From the NCBI GenBank assembly GCA_963805925.1, contig CAWDWB010000003.1, positions 1,240,001-1,304,000 of the forward strand: 64,000 nucleotides of DNA, in the 5' to 3' direction. The position numbers and the translations under genes were made by a program. The DNA is from CAMPKL01 sp963805925. Its GTDB lineage: Bacteria; Acidobacteriota; Terriglobia; Bryobacterales; UBA6623. Below, piece after piece: positions 9,108 through 16,357 of the stretch. Numbering within the stretch: position 1 is the first letter of the stretch; each line of letters begins with the position of its first letter. The notes beneath the pieces were generated by a model. It did not search any database, was not told the origin of the DNA, and saw only the letters and a program-made list of their open reading frames with translations.

Positions 9108-10118
9108 CTAGTCTTCCACCTCTTCTTCCATACGCTTCAACATCGAACGCTCACCCATGGCGATCAGTACGTTCCCTGGCTCAATCGGCGCACTGCCGGA
9201 AGGGTTGAATTCCATTTTGCCGCCCGCTCGCATGATGGCCAACAGGATGACGCCAAATTTCTGGCGCAACCCTGACTCCTCGATGGTCTTTCCGGCGCAG
9301 AAGGTCTTCTCGGAGACGCGGATTTGCTCAATATCGATCTCGAGGTCCGAGTTGCCTCGAAACGCCGACGTCACGTCAAGGAAACTGACGACGTGGGGGC
9401 GAAGCAAGGCCTGCGCCAGCCGATGGCCAATGAAAGTGTAAGGCGTGAAAACCGTGGAGGCCCCCGCGCGCCGCAGCTTCTCTTCCGCTTGTTCATTCGA
9501 AGCGCGAGCGGCAATGCGCAACTGAGGGTTGAGCACCCGAGCCGAGAGCGTGACGTAGACATTCTCGGCGTCGGTTCCGATCGCCGCCACCAACCCCAGG
9601 GCATCTTTGATGCCGGCCTGCAGAAGAGTCTGGTCAGCGGACGCGTCGGCAATGACGGTGGGGATGCCGCGCGCCTCGGCCCAGGCGGCACGATCGGAAC
9701 TGCTGTCGACCAAGACCACTTTCGCGCCGGATTGCTCCAATTCGGCGATGACTCCACGGCCGACGCGACCCGCGCCGCAAACGATGTAGTGGTTAGAGAT
9801 GTTGTCGAGCATACGTAAAGTCCGCCTGCGGCCAAAGTGATTCCCCAGTTCCAGTTGGATGACCAGATCACCCATGATGCCAATCGACGCGAAGACGACG
9901 GTGACGCCAACAATCAGCAAGAACGACGTGAAGAATCGGCCCGTCTGAGTCAGCGGGTGCACCTCCTGGTAGCCGACGGTCGTTAAGCTGGTCAGCGCCA
10001 TGTAAAAGCTATCGAACCAGTCCCAGTTCTCAATGACGTGGTAGCCCACCGTACCCATCGCCAGGACCGCTGAAAGCAGGCCCACGATGAGAAACATCTG
10101 CTTGGCGGGGCGACTCAT
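9108..10118 (-). CDS. Two-TM potassium channel with RCK (TrkA-N/TrkA-C) domains
   Basis: This is a MthK-like channel subunit in the inner membrane. The 336-residue protein has TM1 (about 8-26), a pore helix and the K+ selectivity filter TTVGYQEV (about 46-53), TM2 (about 62-82), an RCK N-domain with the Rossmann motif CGAGRVGRG (about 114-122), and a TrkA-C domain at the end (about 250-330). Ligand cannot be told from sequence; RCK domains bind Ca2+, nucleotides or NAD(H). Its ATG overlaps the stop of the PP2C phosphatase gene (ATGA) and its stop abuts nnr, a coupled trio that suggests ion flux is linked to envelope signalling. Confidence 0.9.
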   Translation of the reverse strand: MSRPAKQMFLIVGLLSAVLAMGTVGYHVIENWDWFDSFYMALTSLTTVGYQEVHPLTQTGRFFTSFLLIVGVTVVFASIGIMGDLVIQLELGNHFGRRRTLRMLDNISNHYIVCGAGRVGRGVIAELEQSGAKVVLVDSSSDRAAWAEARGIPTVIADASADQTLLQAGIKDALGLVAAIGTDAENVYVTLSARVLNPQLRIAARASNEQAEEKLRRAGASTVFTPYTFIGHRLAQALLRPHVVSFLDVTSAFRGNSDLEIDIEQIRVSEKTFCAGKTIEESGLRQKFGVILLAIMRAGGKMEFNPSGSAPIEPGNVLIAMGERSMLKRMEEEVED

Positions 10119-12112
10119 ACTTGACGCCTCATGAGCAGCATGGTCATGTCATCTTGCTGGATCGGCCCGCCTACCCAGGCGGAGACTTCTTCCATGACAG
10201 TGGCGATGATCTCGTCGATCGGGCGGTCGCCCTCGCGGTGCAGGAGCTCCCAGAGACGTTCCTCGCCGTATTCCTCTCCATAGGGATTTTCGGGTTCGGT
10301 GATGCCGTCGGTAAAGGCGGCTAGCAGGTCTCCGGTCTCGAAGCTAATGCTGCGGCTCTCGTATTTCATTCCGGGGAAAGCGCCGATGACGAGCCCGGTG
10401 ACTTCGAGCGGAATCCGCTCTCCGTCGCGGATCAGCAGCGGCGGCAAGTGACCCGCGTTGACGTAGACCAGTTCCCCGTTGACGTTGCTGTAAACCCCGA
10501 AGAAGAGGGTGGTGAATAGCTCGGGGGCGGTACCGGCGAACAGCTGCCGATTGGTCTCGGTGACGATATCGACGACGGCCGAGCCGAGATCATCGGCTCC
10601 CCGAAGGTGTCCCAGCAGAGTGCGGATCGTTGAGTGGACCGAGGCCATTACCAGGGCCGAAGAAATGCCTTTGCCTGCGACGTCGCCGAAGGCGATAGCG
10701 ACGCGGTTATCGTCGATGTCCACGTAGTCATAGAAGTCGCCGGAAACCACTTTGGCGGGCTTACAGACGCCGAGCGCGTCGAGGCCGGGCAATTGGGGTC
10801 TTTCTTTGGGGAACAATTGCCGCTGCATCTCGTTGGCAATGGCCAACTCCGATTCCAGCTTCTGACGCTCCCGCGAATCTTCTACGAGCCGTTCAATCGA
10901 AGTCGTCATCGAGTTAAACGATCTAGCCAACTCGGTGAGTTGGGTGTGCCCGCGCACGGGGGTTCGATAGGCGAAGTTCCCTTGGCTGACGTGGCGGGCG
11001 CCGATATAGAGTTCATTGATCGCGGACGTAACCGTGCGGGTGAGAGACACGGCGATGACGGTCGAGACGACGAGAGCGAAGCCGAAGAGTCCCCACAGAG
11101 CGTAGCCAACCCTGGTCGCCATCTGCCTGGCGCCGTCTGACTGGTTTTGAAAGAGCAGGCCACTCAAGGCGCTAAAACGTGTGGTGAGTTCGAAGACTTC
11201 CTCTCTCCTCGTCTCGCCCGTTGCCCAATCGAGGACGGGAGTCTCCGCTCTCCAAGGTATTTTCCAGTCCAAGGCGAACTGCGGATCAGGCAGGCGCATC
11301 TGTAGGGGCATTTGCTGAAGCGGCCGACCGCGCCTGGGCCCGACGAACGGGCGGGGCGGCTCCGACGCGTCGGCTTGCTGCGGAGGCGGCGTGGGCCGAG
11401 GGGCCACGAAACCGCCAATGGGAGTCACGACGCCGAAACCCGGCAGCCACTCGAGCAAGTACTCCTCGGTGAGCGGGACCATCAGCAGCAGTGAAGGCGT
11501 GTAGGCGGCGAGGTAATAGGCGCCGCGTCTCCTGATGACGCCGCGGTAGCTCTCCACGGACGGCGGTGGCGGGTCGTCGCGCAGGAACTCGGGAATTCCG
11601 ATGGGGCCATTGGGCGTCTGGAAGCGTACGAGCAAATCCGGATAGCGCAGCTGGGCGTCCGCGACAAACTTGGCTCCGGCAGCGCGACGCTCGTTCGCGG
11701 GCAGACTGCGGATCTGCCAAATAAACGAATCCGCGGTGGCATAAAGAGCTTCGGCCCTCTTGTCGACTTCATTGGAAACCATGAAGGCGCCGAGCGGACC
11801 AAAGATGAGATACAACCCGAGGCCGGAAAGCAGGAACGCTAGCCCGAGCGGGATGACCCCGATGAAAACGTAGACCGCAGCCATGCGGTGGCGTACGCGC
11901 CATAGAAATCGTCTTGTGAGGGAACGCGCGAGACGGAACAGAATCCGGCCCAGCACGATCGAACCGATCACATAGATCGAGAACTGGATGACGGTGCGGA
12001 TGCCGAAGACCGCACTCCAACTGGCCTCCAGCGGCCACAAGATCAGGTATGCAGCGAGCAGCGCCAGGAGGATGCGTTCCCAACGGCTCATGCGACGAAA
12101 GCTGGCTTGCAT
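10115..12112 (-). CDS. Membrane HAMP / SpoIIE-type PP2C serine phosphatase
   Basis: The 665-residue protein looks like a sensor phosphatase of the RsbU/SpoIIE class. It has three membrane segments in the first 125 residues, an extracytoplasmic Pro-rich region (about 130-325), a fourth membrane segment (about 335-355), a HAMP domain with a following coiled coil (about 355-430), and a PP2C-SpoIIE domain (about 450-662) with the metal motifs SGDFYDYV, FGDVAGKG, NAGHLPPLL, FTDGITEPEN and QQDDMTMLL. Such enzymes usually dephosphorylate an anti-sigma antagonist in partner switching; no such target is in this window. First gene of the long minus-strand run; ATG at 12112 with a weak ribosome site. 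Confidence 0.92.
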   Translation of the reverse strand: MQASFRRMSRWERILLALLAAYLILWPLEASWSAVFGIRTVIQFSIYVIGSIVLGRILFRLARSLTRRFLWRVRHRMAAVYVFIGVIPLGLAFLLSGLGLYLIFGPLGAFMVSNEVDKRAEALYATADSFIWQIRSLPANERRAAGAKFVADAQLRYPDLLVRFQTPNGPIGIPEFLRDDPPPPSVESYRGVIRRRGAYYLAAYTPSLLLMVPLTEEYLLEWLPGFGVVTPIGGFVAPRPTPPPQQADASEPPRPFVGPRRGRPLQQMPLQMRLPDPQFALDWKIPWRAETPVLDWATGETRREEVFELTTRFSALSGLLFQNQSDGARQMATRVGYALWGLFGFALVVSTVIAVSLTRTVTSAINELYIGARHVSQGNFAYRTPVRGHTQLTELARSFNSMTTSIERLVEDSRERQKLESELAIANEMQRQLFPKERPQLPGLDALGVCKPAKVVSGDFYDYVDIDDNRVAIAFGDVAGKGISSALVMASVHSTIRTLLGHLRGADDLGSAVVDIVTETNRQLFAGTAPELFTTLFFGVYSNVNGELVYVNAGHLPPLLIRDGERIPLEVTGLVIGAFPGMKYESRSISFETGDLLAAFTDGITEPENPYGEEYGEERLWELLHREGDRPIDEIIATVMEEVSAWVGGPIQQDDMTMLLMRRQV

Positions 12113-12263
12113 GGGTTCTCGCGTCAGCCTAGTCTCCCTCAGTATGCTGCCTGGCGCCTGTCCGTTCCAGCCTAACTGAATTCAATCGCCCGGCTGCTTG
12201 GGCGCAAAGATTCGTAAGTCGCTGTGCGAAAATCGTTCGGCGAGCCCTGGGAGTCTCGCATAT

Positions 12264-14168
12264 TTGAATACCGCCACGATCCGCTACCGTGTTGCCGATT
12301 TTCTGAGTCGCCATGCGCCGTTTCAGTTTGTCGAGCAGGCGGACCTTCTTTCCCTGGCCGGTTCAGGCCGCGTGCGGTTCCACGAAAAGGACGAGTACAT
12401 ATTTCGGCAGGGGGAGCCGCGTAAAGAGTACGTCAGCGTCATCCAGCAGGGCATGGTGGATCTCCACGAAGAAACCCCTACCGGGACGCGTTTACGCGAC
12501 AGATTAGGGGAAGGCGAGTTGCTCGGCATTGGGCGATTTCTCGATGCCAAGCAGTACCTCTACACGGCTAAGACTTCTGGGGATGTGCTGTTGTACCGGT
12601 TCCCCGCGGCGGAGTTCGACCGGATCGTCGCCAAATACCCGCAGGTTGCCGACTACTTATCCGCCTATTTTTCGGCGACGCCCAGCCGGGCCGAAGGGAC
12701 CGCCGGCGCCTGGGGAATTGCACCGGGCGACCCGGTGGCGCTGCGCGAACTCTCCGTGCGGCGACTCGCCGTGGTGGACGAATCGACCTCGCTGCGGGAA
12801 ATCGCGAGCATTTTGAATACGAATCACGCCGAGGCCGTGGTGGTCCAGGATACGTTGCAGAAACCGATTGGCCTGGTGACGATGCGGGACGTCGTACAGA
12901 AAATCGCCGACGGCGCTTCGAGCACGCAGTGGGCGACTGCGGCCCTAGGCGACGAGCCGCCGGCAACGGCGCCGCCGGGCCTGACGGCCAACGAGTATTT
13001 TTTGCGATTGGCGCAGAATCATGGGCGTCCGCTGGTGTTGACCGCCGACGGCAGGCCGGGAACTCCGGCGGTCGGGCTGATCAGCGCTAACGACTTATCG
13101 TTGCTGGCGGGCGTGAATCCGACGCTATTGTCAATTGAGAGCGGATATTGCGACAACGCCCAGCAACTGGGCCGCCTGGTCCAGCGCAGCAGGGCGATTA
13201 CGCTTGGCGCATTGAGCGAGGCGTCTCGCGCAGAATGGTCTGCGCAGATGGCCGGCGAACTGTGCGCGGCGGTCGTGTCGCGGCTCATCCAACTCGCCGA
13301 GCAAGAAGCTCTCGATGCCGGATTGCAGAGGCCTGCCGTGCGCAGCAGTTGGCTGTTCTTTGGCGGCGCCGGACGGCAAGAGTTAATGACCTGGTTCGAC
13401 GTCGATATTGGCCTGGTGTTCGAGGACGGCACAGACCTTGCGCGGCCGGAAACGGAGCAGTGGTTCGCCAGGATTGCGAAGCGTCTGGACTCGGCCCTGC
13501 AGGAAGCCGGCTTCCGTTTCACCGATTCGGCAGCCCGGATCTCGAATCCCGACATGCGGCGGTCCTTGTCTGAGTGGAAGGCGCAGTTCCGCAACTGGGT
13601 CTCGCAACCGACCGAAGGCCGATTGTACGAGTCCCGTTCGTACTTCGACTTCCGTTGCTTCCATGGGGACGACGCCCTGGCCGAGGAACTGCGTGACGGG
13701 ATGTTCGCCTCAGTCGCCGAGAACCCGCGGTTCCTGGCCTTGTTGGCCGGCAGTTGCCTGGCTCAGATGCCGCCGCTGACGTTTTTCAAAGGTTTGGTAG
13801 TGGACGACGGCGGGAATCAGAGCGACGTGCTCGACTTGCGCCGCAGCGCGGTGTTCCCGTTGATCGATTCGGCGCGGGCGTTTGGATTGGCCAGGGCTAC
13901 GCGCCAGCCAGGCACGTTCGATCGACTCTCCGGCGCCGCGGAGCTGCTGCCGGGAAGCCGCGATACGTTTGAAGCAGCCAAAGAGGCATACCGTGTGACG
14001 CTCCAGCAGCGGGGGAGAGCGGGCCTGCTGGCTGGCGATGACGGCGTCCACATTCGCCCCGCATCCCTGAGTAAGTACGAGCAGCAAGTTCTCAAGGGAG
14101 CGTTCCGCTCGATTCTGGAGCTGCTGGAACTGACCGGCGAGTACTTCCGTGCTGTCGTAGGCCGATGA
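12264..14168 (+). CDS. cNMP-binding / CBS / DUF294 nucleotidyltransferase-like protein
   Basis: The protein combines a cyclic-nucleotide-binding-like domain (about 10-110, with GEPRKEYVSVIQQG), a CBS pair (about 150-270), the DUF294 nucleotidyltransferase-like domain with GGAGRQELMTWFDVDIGLVF (about 370-390), and the DUF294 C-terminal helical domain (about 450-630). Homologues of this architecture are predicted signal-transduction uridylyl- or adenylyltransferases of unknown substrate. I place the start at the TTG at 12264, which has GGGAG 10 bases upstream and gives the usual N-terminus; the frame is open from a TTG at 12198. Its stop overlaps the exonuclease start, a pairing seen in many bacteria, although there often with an acetate-type symporter that is absent here. 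Confidence 0.88.
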   Translation: MNTATIRYRVADFLSRHAPFQFVEQADLLSLAGSGRVRFHEKDEYIFRQGEPRKEYVSVIQQGMVDLHEETPTGTRLRDRLGEGELLGIGRFLDAKQYLYTAKTSGDVLLYRFPAAEFDRIVAKYPQVADYLSAYFSATPSRAEGTAGAWGIAPGDPVALRELSVRRLAVVDESTSLREIASILNTNHAEAVVVQDTLQKPIGLVTMRDVVQKIADGASSTQWATAALGDEPPATAPPGLTANEYFLRLAQNHGRPLVLTADGRPGTPAVGLISANDLSLLAGVNPTLLSIESGYCDNAQQLGRLVQRSRAITLGALSEASRAEWSAQMAGELCAAVVSRLIQLAEQEALDAGLQRPAVRSSWLFFGGAGRQELMTWFDVDIGLVFEDGTDLARPETEQWFARIAKRLDSALQEAGFRFTDSAARISNPDMRRSLSEWKAQFRNWVSQPTEGRLYESRSYFDFRCFHGDDALAEELRDGMFASVAENPRFLALLAGSCLAQMPPLTFFKGLVVDDGGNQSDVLDLRRSAVFPLIDSARAFGLARATRQPGTFDRLSGAAELLPGSRDTFEAAKEAYRVTLQQRGRAGLLAGDDGVHIRPASLSKYEQQVLKGAFRSILELLELTGEYFRAVVGR

Positions 14169-14809
14169 GCGAAACATCCACAGAACTGGTGAGCGCCTAT
14201 CGAAACTCGGCCAAGAGGCGGTCGGGGAAAAAGTCGATCGACGAAATCCGATTTGTTTCCTTCGATGCGGAAACGACCAGCCTCGATCCGCTCCAGGCGG
14301 GTGTGGTCGCGCTTGGCGCGGTGGCGGTGGTCGGGGGCGACATCCAGATGGATGACTCGATCGAACTAATGGTTCGGCAGACCTACAACTCGTCCGCAGT
14401 CACTGTCCACGGGATCACGCGGCAGGAATCGCTGGCGGGCTTAGAAGAGGAAGACGCGGTTGCGCAGTTGTTGGCCTACTTCCGGGATGCCGTAATCGTC
14501 GGTCACCACGTCACCTTCGACGTCGCCTTGATCAATCACGCCTGCAGTCGGCTCTTCGGTATCAAGCTTCATAACAAGGCGATCGATACGGCGGAACTGT
14601 CCATCCTGCTGGTGCGAGACGGAGCGCTGCCGGAGATGATGGATTTCTCCTTGGATTCCCTGCTGCGGGTACTCGGCATCGAGCCGCACGACCGCCACAC
14701 GGCGGCGGGGGACGCATTTTTGACGGCATTGGCTTTCCAGCGGCTGCTGCGCGTGGCGCGGCATGTCGGCCGAGTGACGCTCGCGCAGCTGATGGAGAAG
14801 CCGACCTAG
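14165..14809 (+). CDS. DnaQ-type DEDDh 3'-5' exonuclease
   Basis: The 214-residue protein has all five DEDDh residues: Asp34 and Glu36 in FDAETTSLD, Asp119 in GHHVTFDVALI, and His178 and Asp183 in HTAAGDAF. It is not obviously the proofreading subunit of a polymerase; single-domain members act on DNA or RNA ends. The ATG overlaps the stop of the DUF294 gene (ATGA), so the two are made together, which supports a shared and still undefined role, perhaps in nucleotide signalling. The stop lies 1 base from the convergent MBL gene end. Confidence 0.92.
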   Translation: MSETSTELVSAYRNSAKRRSGKKSIDEIRFVSFDAETTSLDPLQAGVVALGAVAVVGGDIQMDDSIELMVRQTYNSSAVTVHGITRQESLAGLEEEDAVAQLLAYFRDAVIVGHHVTFDVALINHACSRLFGIKLHNKAIDTAELSILLVRDGALPEMMDFSLDSLLRVLGIEPHDRHTAAGDAFLTALAFQRLLRVARHVGRVTLAQLMEKPT

Positions 14810-14810
14810 C

Positions 14811-15650
14811 TCAGCGCAACTCGGCGATCAGACCGGGAAAGGATCTGGCCATCAACCCGTCCAAAGACCAACCCTTGAGATCGCTGACTTTGACGCTGGC
14901 CTTGATTTCGTCTTCGCTTTTGCCTTGTCGGATGAGCTGACTCACGCGAGAGCGGAAAGTCTCGAAGTCGGCCTTCCATTGGGTGAGATCTTCTCGTGTG
15001 CCCACTTCGCCGTGACCAGGAATCACGGTGTCGAAATCCAGTTGGAGCACTTCGTTGAGGGTGTCGTCCCATTCCACGGCGCTGCCGCCGGCCGAGTAAT
15101 CAATGAAGGGCGCGCCGCGCACGAACATGTCTCCGGTGTGGATGACGCGCAGTTGGGGGAAGTAGATGACCGCGTCGCCGTCAGTATGGGAGCGGCCGAA
15201 GTAGATGGCGCGGACTTCGATTCCTCCCAGGTAGAGGGTTTGCTGCTCGTTGAAGGAGAGATTCGGGGCGGAAGCTTGGTCGGCGGCGGCCATCCGGTCG
15301 CGCGCGTTCTGTTGAGATATCAGCTGTGCGGCTTTGCCCAACTGGGCGTTGCCGCCGCTGTGGTCGCCGTGGTGGTGCGTGTTGAAGATGTACTTCACCG
15401 GCTGGTCGGTGACTTCCTCCACGCGGGCTAGGATTTCAGGCACGTTGCGGTCGAACTTATCGTCCACCAGAACGACGCCTTCCGGAGTCGTCAGGACGGC
15501 GACATTGCCGCCTGAGCCGTAGATCACGTGCAGGTTGTCCTTCACCGGGACAATTCGCAACGGTTCGGGCTGCTGCTGGGTGAAGGCGACCCAGGCCCCG
15601 CTGGCTAGGACCGCAAGGCCGGCTAAACGGATCCAGGTTGCTTTGCTCAT
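14811..15650 (-). CDS. Exported MBL-fold metallo-hydrolase
   Basis: The 279-residue protein has an N-terminal hydrophobic segment (about 5-22) that looks like a signal peptide or anchor, then a metallo-beta-lactamase fold with the HxHxDH zinc motif in THHHGDHSGGN, a later FGRSHTDGDAVIYFP segment and a PGHGEVG motif. Family members hydrolyse very different substrates, from thioesters to beta-lactams; the sequence does not say which. I choose the ATG at 15650, which has GAGG upstream and yields the signal peptide; the frame is open to 15731. It is 37 bp downstream of an unknown secreted-protein gene on the same strand. Confidence 0.88.
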   Translation of the reverse strand: MSKATWIRLAGLAVLASGAWVAFTQQQPEPLRIVPVKDNLHVIYGSGGNVAVLTTPEGVVLVDDKFDRNVPEILARVEEVTDQPVKYIFNTHHHGDHSGGNAQLGKAAQLISQQNARDRMAAADQASAPNLSFNEQQTLYLGGIEVRAIYFGRSHTDGDAVIYFPQLRVIHTGDMFVRGAPFIDYSAGGSAVEWDDTLNEVLQLDFDTVIPGHGEVGTREDLTQWKADFETFRSRVSQLIRQGKSEDEIKASVKVSDLKGWSLDGLMARSFPGLIAELR

Positions 15651-15687
15651 AGGAAAAATCCTCGCTGAATAGTCTAGCCGAAGACGG

Positions 15688-16311
15688 CTATAGCGTCTGA
15701 AACTCGAACTGCTGCCCGTCGACGACGACAATAATGCGCCCGGGTCCGAGCTCGGCGCCGCGGTTGGGGAAGAAGACGGCGCCGTCGGTCGAGTCGCCCG
15801 GGGACAGCTCCGAGGTAACGAAGGCGATGGCTGAGGCGGCTGCCGCCGCCTTCAGGCCTTTGTTGCCAAAGGCGATAGCGGAGAGTCGGCGGGCCTCGTA
15901 ACCGTTGTTTGAGCGAATTCGTTGGTTGCCGTACAGCACCCTTTCATAAGCCTGCTGGAGTTTGACCACCTCGTTGTATCCGGCGTTGCGGAACAGGTCG
16001 CCGATGACCTCGGACTCGGAAGCGGCGCGGATGGCTCCGCCGGATGCCGGGTGGAACACGAAGTCTTTGGCCTTGATCTTGCGGATGGCCGAGCCGCCGT
16101 TGCTCAGAGCGACCTGAATGACGCCGTAGTCGCGAATGGCGACAGGCATCCTGGCGTACATGATGGTCAGCCCGTCATGGGTCAGAGCTTGGTAGGCCAG
16201 ACCGTTGGAAGAAAACTCAACGACTTGGCTTTGGAGAAGTAGCGGCAGGACAGCTACAATGAGGAGGCACATCGGTTGGAGGCGAAGGGGTTGCTTCCGG
16301 GTGTGCGGCAC
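15688..16311 (-). CDS. Secreted protein of unknown function
   Basis: I do not recognise this family. The 207-residue protein has a basic N-terminus and a hydrophobic core (about 14-28) that fits a signal peptide. The mature part is mixed alpha/beta, with a central segment rich in YNEVVKLQQAYERVLYG and an Ala-rich helix (KAAAAASAIAFVTSE, about 153-168) that could lie against a membrane. Near the C-terminus there is PGRIIVVVDGQQFEFQTL, a strand-like ending. It precedes the MBL-fold gene on the same strand and is divergent from the Tex-like gene. Envelope location is inferred only from the signal peptide. Confidence 0.75.
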   Translation of the reverse strand: MPHTRKQPLRLQPMCLLIVAVLPLLLQSQVVEFSSNGLAYQALTHDGLTIMYARMPVAIRDYGVIQVALSNGGSAIRKIKAKDFVFHPASGGAIRAASESEVIGDLFRNAGYNEVVKLQQAYERVLYGNQRIRSNNGYEARRLSAIAFGNKGLKAAAAASAIAFVTSELSPGDSTDGAVFFPNRGAELGPGRIIVVVDGQQFEFQTL

Positions 16312-16357
16312 GAGCTTATGATACTTTAGGCTCGCCCGGAGTTAAGTTAGTCTCGCA

